A stretch of DNA of 64,000 bases from Brevibacillus centrosporus (GCF_003710815.1 NZ_RHHP01000003.1:62001-126000), one strand, 5' to 3'; positions 35,941 to 45,612 are shown, counted from the first letter of the stretch. Translations and numbers: made by a program. Notes: generated from the letters alone by a model not told the origin.

Positions 35941-37538
35941 TGCTCGTCCACCTCCTTCATAGGAAACGTAATGAGAAAGCTTGCCCCTTCTCCTTGCCGA
36001 GACTGGCAGGACAGCTCCCCTCTTCCTTTTTTCACTTGCTGATGCACCAGATACAGGCCCAGTCCCCGATGCTGCCTTTCTTTGGTGGAATACCCGCGCT
36101 CCAGCATACGCGACAGTGTCTCTTCGTCCATACCGTCTCCATTGTCCTCTACCAATAGGGAGCAGATCTCGCTGTCCTGCTCGATGCTGATGGTGATTTC
36201 CTTGTCGGGGCGATCACTCTTTTCCAAGGAGTCAAAGGCATTTTCGATGAGGTTCCCCAGAATGAGCACAAAGCTGTGATGATCCATATAGGGAGGAAAT
36301 TGCTCCAAATGGCTGAACCGGTCAATCGTGACACGGATGCCCAGCTCTCTGCCCCGGCTCACTTTGCCGAGCAAGAGGCCGGATACATTCTCGTCCGCAA
36401 TCTGGCTGCTTAAAAAGGAGGTCAGCTCCTCCTGCTGATCGTGGACTTCAAACAGATAAGCAAGCGCCTTGTCGTACTCCTGGAGCTGGAGCAAGCCTGC
36501 GATCGTGTGCAGCTTGTTCATATGCTCGTGGTTTTGGACGCGCAGGGCTCCCACGAACTCCTTGACCCCTGTCAGCTCCTCCGCCATCCGGGCCACCTCC
36601 GTGCGATCCTGGAAAATCGCCAATGCACCTACGACCTTCTCTTCCACCCGGATCAGAAAACGATTGGACCACAGCAGGGTATTTCCTACGTGGATTTCCG
36701 TATTCGTGAAGTTCGTTTGCAGCTCCAGCACCTCTGGCAGTCTCGTGTCATGCAAAATGGAACGAATCGGCTTGCCTAGCACCTCGATGTCGTTATCGAT
36801 ACCGAAGATCTGCTTGGCGCGATCGTTGAATATCGTAATCCGCTCGTGGTTGTCAATCGCGATGACCCCCTCATGCATCGCATGAAAGGTCGCTGTCCGC
36901 TCGACCAGGATACGAGCGATTTCATCCGGCTCCAGATCAAACATCTGCTTCTTCATATGGCGGGCAAGCCGATACGAACCCCACACTCCAAATACCAAGG
37001 AAAGAAAAAACGTCATGACGATATTGGCACGCTCGCCCTGCATGATTTCCCATACTCCTGGCATGACACGGCCGACGAGAACCACGCCTACCTGCTGATG
37101 CTGATCGTCCATGATCGGCACATACGCCCGCAGCGCCACCCCCATCTCGCCCCTCACCTTTTGCAAGTACGAGTGCTCGGCATACGCTGCTTCTACGGCA
37201 GGGTCTTGAAACACCGTACCAATGCGCTCATCCAGCGGATCTGAGTAACGGACACGATCCTTGTTCAGCACCACGATATAGGTGACGTCATTGACGATGC
37301 GTAGCCTGCGTGCAGTCGGGCTGATCGTCTTCCAGCCATCCGCTTCCTGAATGCTTTTCTGGACATTGGGAATCTCCGCTACGGTACGAGCAGTCGTCAT
37401 CAAGCGCTGGCCCAGCTGAGTCTCTGTCAGGCGAATCACTCCACCGATCAGAATCAGGCCGCCGATCAGCAAAGAAAACAGAACGATCCCAATCGAGAGC
37501 AGCATAATTTTCCATTTAATGCTCAAGCGTTTGAACAA
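35937..37538 (-). CDS. dctS: Sensor histidine kinase, CitA/DcuS/DctS family
   Basis: A 533-residue membrane sensor: helix 1 (IMLLSIGIVLFSLLIGGLIL), an extracytoplasmic PAS-like domain of about 130 residues (SDPLDERIGTVFQDPAVE), helix 2 near 185 (ANIVMTFFLSLVFGVWGSYR), a cytoplasmic PAS (NHERITIFNDRAKQIFGIDN), the CitA-type His box QNHEHMNKLHTIAGLLQLQ near 350 and an HATPase (VEDNGDGMDEE, GLGLYLVHQQVKKG). The start is TTG. It probably senses C4-dicarboxylates with DctB. Confidence 0.9.
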   Translation of the reverse strand: MFKRLSIKWKIMLLSIGIVLFSLLIGGLILIGGVIRLTETQLGQRLMTTARTVAEIPNVQKSIQEADGWKTISPTARRLRIVNDVTYIVVLNKDRVRYSDPLDERIGTVFQDPAVEAAYAEHSYLQKVRGEMGVALRAYVPIMDDQHQQVGVVLVGRVMPGVWEIMQGERANIVMTFFLSLVFGVWGSYRLARHMKKQMFDLEPDEIARILVERTATFHAMHEGVIAIDNHERITIFNDRAKQIFGIDNDIEVLGKPIRSILHDTRLPEVLELQTNFTNTEIHVGNTLLWSNRFLIRVEEKVVGALAIFQDRTEVARMAEELTGVKEFVGALRVQNHEHMNKLHTIAGLLQLQEYDKALAYLFEVHDQQEELTSFLSSQIADENVSGLLLGKVSRGRELGIRVTIDRFSHLEQFPPYMDHHSFVLILGNLIENAFDSLEKSDRPDKEITISIEQDSEICSLLVEDNGDGMDEETLSRMLERGYSTKERQHRGLGLYLVHQQVKKGRGELSCQSRQGEGASFLITFPMKEVDEQ

Positions 37539-37629
37539 AAAGTCTCTTCCTTCCGAGATGATTGCTTGCTACCCTATATTTTGGTACAGTACTCCCAGCA
37601 AATCAACTCATGCTAAGTGGGTGGCTTCT

Positions 37630-38670
37630 ATGAAATCCTTTGTGTTTGTCCTGCTCGGTCTGATCAGTGCCGTCGTCATTGGGTTTGGTCAGGATCTCTC
37701 TCTTGCAAAATGGAGCTATGACGAGGAGCAAGAGAAGCTCTCAGAGCGCATTATTATAAAATTTAGTCACGTCGTCGCCGAAAACACGCCGAAGGGACTG
37801 GCGGTCGACCGCTTTGCCCAGCTGGTAAAAGCGAAGACAAAAGGCCGAGTCGAGGTACAGGTCTTTCCCAACAGTACGCTGCATTCTGAAAAAACGGAGA
37901 TTCCCGCCTTGGTCAAAGGCGAAATCCAGATGATTGCTCCCGCCTTCTCGCATTTATCCGGTACGATTCCACAGTGGGCGGTTCTCGAGCTGCCTTATGT
38001 CTTCCGCGATCAAAAGGATGTCGATGAAGCCTTTCGCGGAGAGATCGGCCGGATGCTGTTCTCTACCCTGAACCAGTCCAATATGAAAGGCATGGCTTTC
38101 TGGGCGAATGGCTTCAAGCAGATCACGGCCAATCGTCCGATGATCACGCCGGACGACTTTTACTCGCAGCGAATCCGGATCATTCCCAGCGAAGTGCTGG
38201 ATGCCCAGTTCCGTACACTCCATGCCATTCCGATCGGCTCTTCCTTTAACGATCTGTACAGTATGCTCGCCAGCGGAAAAGTCGACGGGGAGGAAAATAC
38301 GATTTCCAACGTCTATACCAAACGGCTCTATCAGGTCCAGAGTCATATGACCGTCAGCAACCACAACTATTTAGGCTACGTTGTGATCATGAACCAGTCT
38401 TTCTGGAGCAAGCTTCCTGCGGATATTCAAAAGGCGATTGAAGAGGCGTTGGCAGAAGCGACACAGTTTAACAATGAACTGTCCGTATCCATGAATGAGA
38501 GCCAGTTTGAAAAGCTCAAAGAAATGAAGGTTATGGAAATTCACGAACAGACGGAGGAAGAGCGTGCCATGTGGCGTCAAGCTCTCCAGCCTGTCTACGA
38601 TCAGTTCGCCCCCTCCATCGGCAAGCCGCTTATGGATCAAATCAAAGAGCTTCACAAGCTTCCCAGGTGA
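37630..38670 (+). CDS. dctB: DctP-type extracytoplasmic dicarboxylate-binding protein (DctB-like)
   Basis: A 346-residue TRAP-type solute-binding protein with an N-terminal hydrophobic signal/anchor (MKSFVFVLLGLISAVVIGFG). Family features: IKFSHVVAENTPKGLAVDRF near residue 45, GRVEVQVFPNSTLHSE near 75, GEIQMIAPAFSHL and the Arg-containing IRIIPSEVLDAQF near 190. No TRAP membrane subunits are adjacent. In B. subtilis DctB is a co-sensor for DctS rather than part of a TRAP transporter, and the divergent dctS here supports that role. Confidence 0.88.
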   Translation: MKSFVFVLLGLISAVVIGFGQDLSLAKWSYDEEQEKLSERIIIKFSHVVAENTPKGLAVDRFAQLVKAKTKGRVEVQVFPNSTLHSEKTEIPALVKGEIQMIAPAFSHLSGTIPQWAVLELPYVFRDQKDVDEAFRGEIGRMLFSTLNQSNMKGMAFWANGFKQITANRPMITPDDFYSQRIRIIPSEVLDAQFRTLHAIPIGSSFNDLYSMLASGKVDGEENTISNVYTKRLYQVQSHMTVSNHNYLGYVVIMNQSFWSKLPADIQKAIEEALAEATQFNNELSVSMNESQFEKLKEMKVMEIHEQTEEERAMWRQALQPVYDQFAPSIGKPLMDQIKELHKLPR

Positions 38671-38679
38671 ATTGGATCG

Positions 38680-39375
38680 CTTATATAATGGAATCAGATC
38701 CTTTCCGGGGAGCATCGACTGCGCCGGCCCTTACGATGGGCGAAGGACTTCCTTTTTTGCCACGTTCCCTACCGCTTTTGTGCTCAGTGCCTGCGGGTTG
38801 CCTTCACGTTGCACAGCAGCCGATCCCTGCCGCCAAAATGGGGAATGACGCTGTCCGATATTCTGTCGGAAACCGGAATCGCTGCGGAGCAAGAGCAAGC
38901 GGCGAGCGAACGATTTGTGCAGGCAGCTGCGCAGCATTGCGCGACATAAGGCCACTTCGCATGGAAATCGGCATCCGCACGATGTTCAACACGGTAGAAA
39001 AACTGCTTCGCTTCACAGACGCGCTCTACATGGCAGTCGGTGTCTATCATGGAACGGTATTTGAAAAGGTTGCAGCCCTGCTTTTGCGTCTGGGTGTAGA
39101 AAGAGGCATCGTGGTGCAGGGATGTGACGGTCGCCAAGCCAACCCGCACGCTGATCGTAGAAAACGGTGATTTCTCCCCCGCTACGATCGATCCCGACTC
39201 ATTTGGACTTATGGCTGACGTACCAAAAACGGAATGGACAGCCGAGCTGCACTGGCAAACGGCAGACGCCGTTCTGCGCGGCGAGTCCCATCTGGCTTAT
39301 CTGCTCAACAGCGGCCTTAGACTGTGGGTCACGAAGCATGCAGAGTCGCTCGAGGAAGGCATCTCCAAGGCCCGG
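38680..39375 (+). pseudogene. TrpD2-like (anthranilate phosphoribosyltransferase family) gene, heavily decayed
   Basis: Family sequence can be followed in three frames. GSIDCAGPYDGRRTSFF to SACGLP lies in the first (about 38700-38808). LHSSRSLPPKWGMTLSDILS lies in the second (about 38812-38945). EIGIRTMFNTVEKLLRFTDA through VERGIVVQG follows in a third (about 38960-39120). A last frame gives DVTVAKPTRTLIVENGDFSP and FGLMADVP. The N-terminal helical region, about 80 or more residues, is absent, and the segment after VQAAAQHC looks deleted. The remnant begins about 10 bases after the dctB stop. Confidence 0.8.
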
Positions 39376-39381
39376 ACACAC

Positions 39382-39427
39382 AAAAGGCCCGCTCCTTGTC
39401 AGCAACGCTGTCAGGGGCAGGCCTTTT
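39382..39427. terminator. Terminator between TrpD2-like remnant and sensor kinase
   Basis: AAAAGGCC-GC-CCT pairs with AGG-GC-AGGCCTTTTT imperfectly; suitable for both converging units. Confidence 0.75.
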
Positions 39428-40854
39428 TAAGCAGCAGATTTTGGCAGGATCACGGTAAAGGTAGAGCCAGCACTCGTACTCTCCTTGAGCAGCAGCTCCC
39501 CGCCAAGCGCTTTGGCAATCATCCGCGAAAAGGAGAGGCCCAGTCCTAGTCCCCGTACCTTGTCTTTCTTGTTGCTTCCACGGAAGAATCGCTCAAAAAT
39601 CAAAGCTTGCTCCTCTTTGGGAATTCCTTGTCCGTTATCTTTTACATCGATCCGCATGTCTGCAGTTGTCTCGTACAGCTCCAGCTCGATTTTGCCGCCT
39701 TCCCCGATGGCCTGGCGCGCATTGTTTAGCAGATTGATCAGGATCTGCTGGACACGCCCCGGATCTACGAAGACTGTGACCTGTTTTTCGGGTATGTTCG
39801 TATAAAGAGACACCCCATCCGGGTCCTGCACGATTTTCCATTGGGAGGCAATTTCTCTGATGAGCTTGTTCAGATTCTGCTCTTCCTGCGCCACGGCGAT
39901 AGCTCCTACCGCAAACGAGTTGAAATCGAGCAAATCCTCCACCATCTTTTGCAGACGCCTCGTTTCCTTCAGGCAAATCTCCAGAAACTCTTTTTCTTCC
40001 TCACCCGTGACTACTTCATCGTTGATCGCCTGCACGAGCCCGCTAATAGATGTGACCGGCGTCTTCAGCTCGTGCGTTACGCCCGCCAAGAGCTCTGTCC
40101 GCATACTTTCCAGCTGCCGCAGACGATCTGCCATCTCTTTAAAGGTGTAGACGAGCTCGTGAATTTCCCGTTCCTTGATCGCCTTGTTGACTGGCACATC
40201 GTAATTGCCCTCCACGATCTGTCTGGCAGCCATTACTACATTCTGAATCGGTTCTGATAGTCGCCGGGAGTGAAAGTAGATGACCGCCCAGCCCAGGATG
40301 CCCAGGCTCACTAGCATGATCACCAAATATTGGAGCTGTTCCTTGCTCACTTTGATATCCGCCTCGGGGAAGAGCAAAATAACTTTCCCGATTATTTTGT
40401 CATTATATTCCAAATCCTTTTTCACCACGTACAGGATGTCGCCATTTGGCTGCTTCACTTTTTCCGATCGATCGGCGCTGGAGAGCATCCTGTCGAGACC
40501 TTGCTGAAGCAAAGGAGGCAGTTGATCTGGACGGCTGTAGATCAAGTCCCCCTGCTCATTTCTGATGAACAGCAAGAGATTGCGGTCTACACCCATGAAC
40601 TTGCGTCGATTGTCCAATACCTGATGCAGCGTCGCGCCCACGAGCAAATGACCGTCATCATCAACGACACGGTCTGCTACTTCCTCGGCAAATAGCCGTG
40701 TGACCTCCAGCTGCTTTTCTGTCGCCGCGTATTTGATCCAGTAGCCGGAGACGATCCCGACAATGACCAGCCCACAAATCAGTGTAATCAGGTAGCGTAC
40801 CGTCCAATAACGCAGGAGGGATACTGGCTCACTGTTTTTGTTTTTGGTAAACAC
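39427..40854 (-). CDS. HAMP-domain sensor histidine kinase (OmpR-partner type)
   Basis: About 475 residues. Helix 1 (YLITLICGLVIVGIVSGYWI), an extracellular sensor of about 130 residues, helix 2 (YLVIMLVSLGILGWAVIYF), HAMP (EPIQNVVMAARQIVEGNYDV), the His box ELLAGVTHELKTPVTSISG near 260 and HATPase motifs DNGQGIPKEE and GLGLGLSFSRMIAKALGG. I chose GTG at 40854 behind GAGGGGTGGGG, overlapping the regulator's 3' end by 26 bases; the longer frame lies inside the regulator gene. Confidence 0.9.
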   Translation of the reverse strand: MFTKNKNSEPVSLLRYWTVRYLITLICGLVIVGIVSGYWIKYAATEKQLEVTRLFAEEVADRVVDDDGHLLVGATLHQVLDNRRKFMGVDRNLLLFIRNEQGDLIYSRPDQLPPLLQQGLDRMLSSADRSEKVKQPNGDILYVVKKDLEYNDKIIGKVILLFPEADIKVSKEQLQYLVIMLVSLGILGWAVIYFHSRRLSEPIQNVVMAARQIVEGNYDVPVNKAIKEREIHELVYTFKEMADRLRQLESMRTELLAGVTHELKTPVTSISGLVQAINDEVVTGEEEKEFLEICLKETRRLQKMVEDLLDFNSFAVGAIAVAQEEQNLNKLIREIASQWKIVQDPDGVSLYTNIPEKQVTVFVDPGRVQQILINLLNNARQAIGEGGKIELELYETTADMRIDVKDNGQGIPKEEQALIFERFFRGSNKKDKVRGLGLGLSFSRMIAKALGGELLLKESTSAGSTFTVILPKSAA

Positions 40855-41524
40855 AGAACTGATACCCCACCCCTCGCAGCGTCTTGATCTCCCCTTCAAA
40901 GGAAGGCCAGTTTTCCAACGTTTTGCGAATTCGCTTGATCGCCAAATCTACTGCGCGATCGCTCCCGCCATAATCCATTCCCCACACCTGATCGATCAGC
41001 TGATCCCGCGTAAAGGTCTGATTCGGATTCTGTGCCAAAAACAGCAGCAGCGACAGATCCCGCGGATGAAACACCACTTCCAGTCCATGCAGCGTTACGT
41101 TGTGGGACTGAAAGTTGATTTTCAAGCTGCCATAGATGCGCGTCTCCTGGTCCTTTATCAGAATGGCTGATCGCCTCAGCACAGCATTTACACGCGCCAC
41201 AACCTCTTCCGCCACAAAAGGTTTTGTGATGTAATCGTCCGCCCCTTCATTCAACCCCATCAGCTTTTGATCGGTTTGTCCGAGGGCGGTGATCATAATG
41301 ACCGGACAGGCACTTTTTTCACGTATGTACTGCAGGATTTCCCACCCGTTGCGCTCGGGCAGCATGACATCCAGCAGAACCAGATCCGGCTTCTTTTCAT
41401 CGAACAACTGCGTAGCCTCAAGTCCATCGACTGCCTGCCATACCTGATAGCCCGCCTTTTGCAAATAGGCTTTCAGCACTCTCGAAATTACCAGCTCGTC
41501 CTCTACCAATAGTATGTTTTTCAT
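40829..41524 (-). CDS. OmpR/PhoB family response regulator
   Basis: A 231-residue response regulator. Receiver residues: LLVEDELVISRVL at the start, Asp in PDLVLLDVMLPERNG near residue 52, and DYITKPFVAEEVVARV. The winged helix (RDLSLLLFLAQNPNQTFTRD, VDLAIKRIRKTLE, TLRGVGYQF) is canonical. It precedes and overlaps its cognate kinase. The signal is unknown; the convergently placed acidic stalk protein is a possible target. Confidence 0.94.
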   Translation of the reverse strand: MKNILLVEDELVISRVLKAYLQKAGYQVWQAVDGLEATQLFDEKKPDLVLLDVMLPERNGWEILQYIREKSACPVIMITALGQTDQKLMGLNEGADDYITKPFVAEEVVARVNAVLRRSAILIKDQETRIYGSLKINFQSHNVTLHGLEVVFHPRDLSLLLFLAQNPNQTFTRDQLIDQVWGMDYGGSDRAVDLAIKRIRKTLENWPSFEGEIKTLRGVGYQFCVYQKQKQ

Positions 41525-41657
41525 GGTAGCCGTTCCTGACTGATCGACATATCATCATTCCCCATTCGCGATCACCTTTTGATTCGCCCTTCTCTCTTTC
41601 TATACTATCAGTTTACCTCTTTCTTTTTATATGTGGATTTGCTCTTTTTGGAAATAG

Positions 41658-41699
41658 GAAAAAAGCCTTGCTTTCCCTTTATTGGGAGCAAGGCTTTTT
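41658..41699 (-). terminator. Terminator of the acidic stalk protein gene
   Basis: AAAAGCCTTGC pairs with GCAAGGCTTTTT; a T run follows on the minus strand. Confidence 0.85.
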
Positions 41700-41714
41700 G
41701 GGTTGTAGCATCAA

Positions 41715-42482
41715 TTAAATTTCTTCGCCATCCAATTCGATTACTGGATCGTCATCGCTATCCAGATAACCTTCGAAATCGTAGAGATCTTCGTCGTCAT
41801 CGCTGGAATCATAGATAGTACCGGAGATTTCTACATCATCGTAGAACTCATCCCATACGTATTCAACTACATCTTGGACCAGATCTTCCAGTGCCGCTGC
41901 GTCAAGATCGTCACCAGTTTCTTCTTCCCAAGCATCTTTGTCAATGTAGATATCTACTGTCAGATCCTCATCATCGCCATCCAACGAGAAGTCTACATCT
42001 TCAAAATCATCGTAAGTCTCGAATTCGTCAATTAGAGAATCTTCCAGGTCGGAAACTTCTTCATCGATATCATCGTCATCATCATCTTCGTAGTCAGACA
42101 GATCGTCTTCCAGACCGTCGATCTCGTCATTCAGATCGTCGATTTGCGCTTTCAGTCTAGCAATCTCCGCATCCTTCTGAGCCAATTCAGCTTGGTAGCC
42201 AGTGTCTACGGTGTCTTTCACATTGATCGTGTAGTTCGTGCCATCCCAAGTGATGTCTTTGTTGAAAACGCCTGCCATCATGCGCAGAGGGATGTAGGTG
42301 GTTCCGTTTACGATGAATGGCTCGATCGTAGTGGAAACTTGGCTGCCGTTATACAGGACTTTGATGTTGTTGTAGTTCGCTGTCAGGTTCTTCTTTGCTA
42401 CTTGTGCGTCGGAGCTAGCAGGAAACAGTCCCGCTGTCAGAATCAAAGCAGAAGCAACCGCCAGATACTGTTTTTTAATCAT
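41715..42482 (-). CDS. Secreted acidic protein with copper-amine-oxidase-N (stalk) domain
   Basis: About 255 residues: a signal peptide (MIKKQYLAVASALILTAGLF, then PASSDAQ), one copper-amine-oxidase N-terminal-like stalk domain (about 40-90; FIVNGTTYIPLRMMAGVF, DITWDGTNYTINV), a short coiled coil (AELAQKDAEIARLKAQIDDL) and an extremely acidic Asp/Glu-rich C-terminal half. Stalk domains occur in cell-envelope proteins of Paenibacillaceae. The acidic tail may bind calcium or other cations (inference). ATG at 42482 follows GGAGGATC. Confidence 0.85.
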   Translation of the reverse strand: MIKKQYLAVASALILTAGLFPASSDAQVAKKNLTANYNNIKVLYNGSQVSTTIEPFIVNGTTYIPLRMMAGVFNKDITWDGTNYTINVKDTVDTGYQAELAQKDAEIARLKAQIDDLNDEIDGLEDDLSDYEDDDDDDIDEEVSDLEDSLIDEFETYDDFEDVDFSLDGDDEDLTVDIYIDKDAWEEETGDDLDAAALEDLVQDVVEYVWDEFYDDVEISGTIYDSSDDDEDLYDFEGYLDSDDDPVIELDGEEI

Positions 42483-42748
42483 GGTAGATCCTCCATTCTC
42501 CCGGTTGTATATACGTAACGTACGTTCTATGTACAAGTACTACTTTACCTGCGATTCATGTCGAGAGTATGTCAATGCCGACATTTTCCCTTGGCAATTT
42601 TCGGTACACGTTGCGTCCCTCTGGCAAGACCAAAAAGACCAAAACAACCAATATGACCGTATTCTATGAAACCGCTTCCCCATTCTATAAAATGCGAAAC
42701 AAGACTATTGAAGACGCTTTCATCGCAGACGAGAAAGGACGGGGTCAC

Positions 42749-44005
42749 ATGCGGATCAATTTAAAAAATCTGACTGTGCAAGTTGTTATCGCCATTATTC
42801 TTGGAATCATCGTCGGTCATTTTGCTCCCAAGTTCGGGGCAGAGCTCAAAGTATTGGCGGACGTGTTTGTCAAACTGATTAAGATGGTAATTCCTCCGAT
42901 CGTCTTCTTCACCGTTGTCAACGGAATCGCCAGCATGGGTGACATGAAGAAGGTCGGCAAGATCGGTGGAAAAGCGCTGATCTATTTTGAAATCGTTACC
43001 ACGATTGCTCTGGCGATCGGGCTGCTCGTAGTGAACCTGATCAAACCAGGAGCTGGCTTTGACAAAACCGGCTTGACGAGCGGGGATGTCTCCCAGTACA
43101 CGAAAGCTGCAGCGGAAAGCAATCACGGCTTTATCGACTTTTTTGTAGCCATCATTCCGGAAAACATCGTCGGAGCCATGGCCAAAGGCGAGCTGCTGCC
43201 GATTTTGTTCTTCGCCGTGCTCTTCGGTCTCTCGCTGGCAGCCATGGGTCCAGCCTCCCAGCCTGTTATCAAGCTGTTCGACAAATTGACTCACGGGTTC
43301 TTCGGAGTGGTCAACATGATCATGAAGGTCTCTCCGATCGCCGCTTTCGGTGCCATGTCCTACACGATCGGAAAATTCGGGATCGGCTCGCTTACCAGGC
43401 TCGGACTCTTGATGACCGCTGTGTACATCACGATGTTCCTGTTTATTATCCTGATTCTTGGCGGTATTGCCCGCTACTATAAATTCAGCATCTTCTCCTT
43501 TATCTCGTACATTCGCGAGGAAATCCTGCTCGTGCTCGGAACTTCCTCCTCAGAGTCCGCTCTGCCGCGCATGATGGCTCGCCTGGAGAAATACGGCTGC
43601 TCCAAATCGGTCGTAGGTCTGGTCGTTCCGACAGGCTATTCATTTAACCTCGACGGCACCTCAATCTATCTGTCCATGGCTGCCATGTTCATCGCCCAAG
43701 CCTATGGAGTAGATCTGAGCATTTGGCAGCAAATCACGCTGCTTGGCATTTTGATGATTACCTCCAAAGGAGCAGCAGGTGTGACTGGCTCCGGGTTTAT
43801 CACGCTGGCTGCCACCTTGGCTGCCTTCCCGATGATCCCGGTAGAAGGAATCGCACTGCTCCTCGGGGTCGACCGCTTCATGTCCGAAGCGCGCGCGATC
43901 ACCAACCTGATTGGAAATGGCGTAGCCACTGTCGTAATCGCGAAGCACGAAAATGAATTCCATCCTGAAAAGGCAGCCTCGGATTCCGAGCCTGTCACAG
44001 CCTAA
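42749..44005 (+). CDS. dctP: Dicarboxylate/amino acid:cation symporter (DAACS, DctP-like)
   Basis: A 418-residue symporter. Landmarks: [20 protein letters not shown] near residue 45, [16 protein letters not shown] near 265 (serine-rich hairpin), [19 protein letters not shown] near 300 and [15 protein letters not shown] near 345. The length matches B. subtilis DctP (about 420), the fumarate/succinate carrier controlled by DctS/DctR; glutamate specificity is the alternative. ATG at 42749 follows GGACGGGG. It lies about 5 kb from dctS/dctR rather than next to them. Confidence 0.9.
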   Translation: MRINLKNLTVQVVIAIILGIIVGHFAPKFGAELKVLADVFVKLIKMVIPPIVFFTVVNGIASMGDMKKVGKIGGKALIYFEIVTTIALAIGLLVVNLIKPGAGFDKTGLTSGDVSQYTKAAAESNHGFIDFFVAIIPENIVGAMAKGELLPILFFAVLFGLSLAAMGPASQPVIKLFDKLTHGFFGVVNMIMKVSPIAAFGAMSYTIGKFGIGSLTRLGLLMTAVYITMFLFIILILGGIARYYKFSIFSFISYIREEILLVLGTSSSESALPRMMARLEKYGCSKSVVGLVVPTGYSFNLDGTSIYLSMAAMFIAQAYGVDLSIWQQITLLGILMITSKGAAGVTGSGFITLAATLAAFPMIPVEGIALLLGVDRFMSEARAITNLIGNGVATVVIAKHENEFHPEKAASDSEPVTA

Positions 44006-44008
44006 CGA

Positions 44009-44075
44009 AGAAAACCCCTCTTTTCGCATAGCGGTGAGGATCGACTCCTCTGCCGTTTGCGATCAGGGGGTTTTC
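44009..44075. terminator. Long bidirectional hairpin terminator
   Basis: GAAAACCCC and GGGGTTTTC close a long stem with inner TCGCATAGCGG/CCGTTTGCGA and TGAGGA/TCCTC segments, between converging dctP-like and amidase genes. Confidence 0.85.
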
Positions 44076-44080
44076 TATTT

Positions 44081-44992
44081 CTACCTTCCCACTATCGTCA
44101 AATCAAGCCCAGCAGCTTTTGTATACTCGAGCGGCAGCTCTACGCGGGCCGTCTTCAACGGGTCAACTACCTGGCAAACACGCAAATCTCCGGCGGCAGA
44201 CAGCAAGAAGGTCGCTTCTGCTTTTGGCAGATCCAGTTCGTCATGTAGAAAACGGACCATGTTGATCACCGCACGATCGGCTGCTTTGTCCAGTTCCTTT
44301 TCCGAAGCAATCGTCATCAGATGCTCCTCGTTGATCGCCATAGGTAATGGCCAGCTCTTTCCCTTAATGACATCCAGCTTCACGGTCACTTCTCCCGCGA
44401 TCTCCACGCCACAAACAGCAACTTCTCCGTCCGCCATCGCTGCGTGCAGGTCGCCTAGTGCAAACAGAGCCCCCGGCACATTTACCGGCAAAAGCAGTGT
44501 GGTTCCTTCCCGCATTTGTTTGCAGTCCATGTTACCTCCATGGTCTCCCGGTGTCCCGCAAGAAATGGCTTCCTTTGCCGGAGCTGTTCCAATCACACCA
44601 ATCATCGGGTTAAGTGGCACCTGCAGCTTGTCCGACAGAATGGCTTTTCCATCCTCGATGGGAATCATCTTGATGACGTTTTCTTGCAGCTCGAAGCCCA
44701 TCACACCTAAATTCGGCCCCGTAACCATGACACCTCGGTTGTTAATCTCAATTTTCTGAATATGTACAGCGAGAATATCTCCTGGCTCTGCCCCTTCGAT
44801 AAAGACAGGCCCGGACGCAGGATTGATCCGATTCCAATCCAGCTCACCAAAGGGTGTGTCGGCTGACTGGATCTGATCCTCAAAGCAGTCGCAGGTTTCA
44901 AAAGTGACCACACTGCCACTCTCGACGTGAAGAGTTGGCGAGTGATCAGGAGACATCGTATAAATCAGATCCTTTTTATCTACCTTGTACAT
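44081..44992 (-). CDS. Acetamidase/formamidase family protein
   Basis: A 303-residue FmdA/AmdA-family amidase. Seen motifs: PASGPVFIEGAEPGDILAVH near residue 60, GTPGDHGGNMDCKQM near 150 and GDLHAAMADGEVAVCGVEIA near 185, the conserved acidic core. It would release ammonia from formamide or a related amide. Monocistronic, converging on the dctP-like gene. Confidence 0.92.
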   Translation of the reverse strand: MYKVDKKDLIYTMSPDHSPTLHVESGSVVTFETCDCFEDQIQSADTPFGELDWNRINPASGPVFIEGAEPGDILAVHIQKIEINNRGVMVTGPNLGVMGFELQENVIKMIPIEDGKAILSDKLQVPLNPMIGVIGTAPAKEAISCGTPGDHGGNMDCKQMREGTTLLLPVNVPGALFALGDLHAAMADGEVAVCGVEIAGEVTVKLDVIKGKSWPLPMAINEEHLMTIASEKELDKAADRAVINMVRFLHDELDLPKAEATFLLSAAGDLRVCQVVDPLKTARVELPLEYTKAAGLDLTIVGR

Positions 44993-45143
44993 CGTGCTTC
45001 ATCCTCCCGCAAATCTTTTTGATCTTTTCCCAAAATCAAATGGCTCTCCGTGAAGTTCGTCGTTGTCTCCCTCTAGTAACAATATCATGAAAACAAAATC
45101 AAAGCACAAGGGTTCTGTACGAGTTTTGTAAATAGTATGTCAC

Positions 45144-45560
45144 GTGGACCATCTGAAAACGACACTCAAGCAGTTCTCCTTTCCATTGCTGCTCCAGCAG
45201 ATTTTGAACGCTTCGCTCATTTTTCTCGCCGTCATCCTTATTTATTTGCTTGGCAAGGAACTGATTTACTTTGCCCAAATGACATTCCTGCACGAGACGT
45301 CCCTCGGTGAATTCCTCGAGAAGATCCTGATCTTTTTTCTTTACTTTGAGTTCATCTCCATGATCGTGAAGTACTTCCGGGAGAACTATCACTTCCCCAT
45401 GCGCTACTTTCTGTACATCGGCATTACCGCTATGATCCGGCTCATTATCGTCGACCATCACAATCCCGTACATACTTTGTTGTACGCGGGTGTGATCCTC
45501 ACCCTGATAATCTGCTACTACATCATCAACAAAACCCCTGTCGAGCGTCCGGGGCGATAG
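45144..45560 (+). CDS. psiE: PsiE family membrane protein
   Basis: A 138-residue protein with four hydrophobic helices (LIFLAVILIYLLGKELIYFA, ILIFFLYFEFISMIVKYF, YFLYIGITAMIRLIIVDH, LLYAGVILTLIICYYIIN). The FEFISMIVKYFRENYHFPMR stretch is typical of phosphate-starvation-inducible PsiE proteins, whose molecular function is not known. The start is GTG with a weak ribosome binding site. Confidence 0.85.
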   Translation: MDHLKTTLKQFSFPLLLQQILNASLIFLAVILIYLLGKELIYFAQMTFLHETSLGEFLEKILIFFLYFEFISMIVKYFRENYHFPMRYFLYIGITAMIRLIIVDHHNPVHTLLYAGVILTLIICYYIINKTPVERPGR

Positions 45561-45562
45561 GC

Positions 45563-45607
45563 AAAAAACCGGCAGTCCCGTCTTTAGAAAACGGGATTGC
45601 CGGTTTT
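45563..45607. terminator. Bidirectional terminator
   Basis: AAAACCGGCAGTCCCGT pairs with ACGGGATTGCCGGTTTT, between the converging psiE and 45613 genes. Confidence 0.9.
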
Positions 45608-45612
45608 GTTGT

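Noticed and set aside
38571-39170. A 199-residue plus-strand frame after dctB, considered as an intact gene
   Set aside because: Only its second half (RDIRPLRMEIGIRTMFNTVE onward) is family-like; the first part is out-of-frame sequence of dctB and of the same pseudogene.
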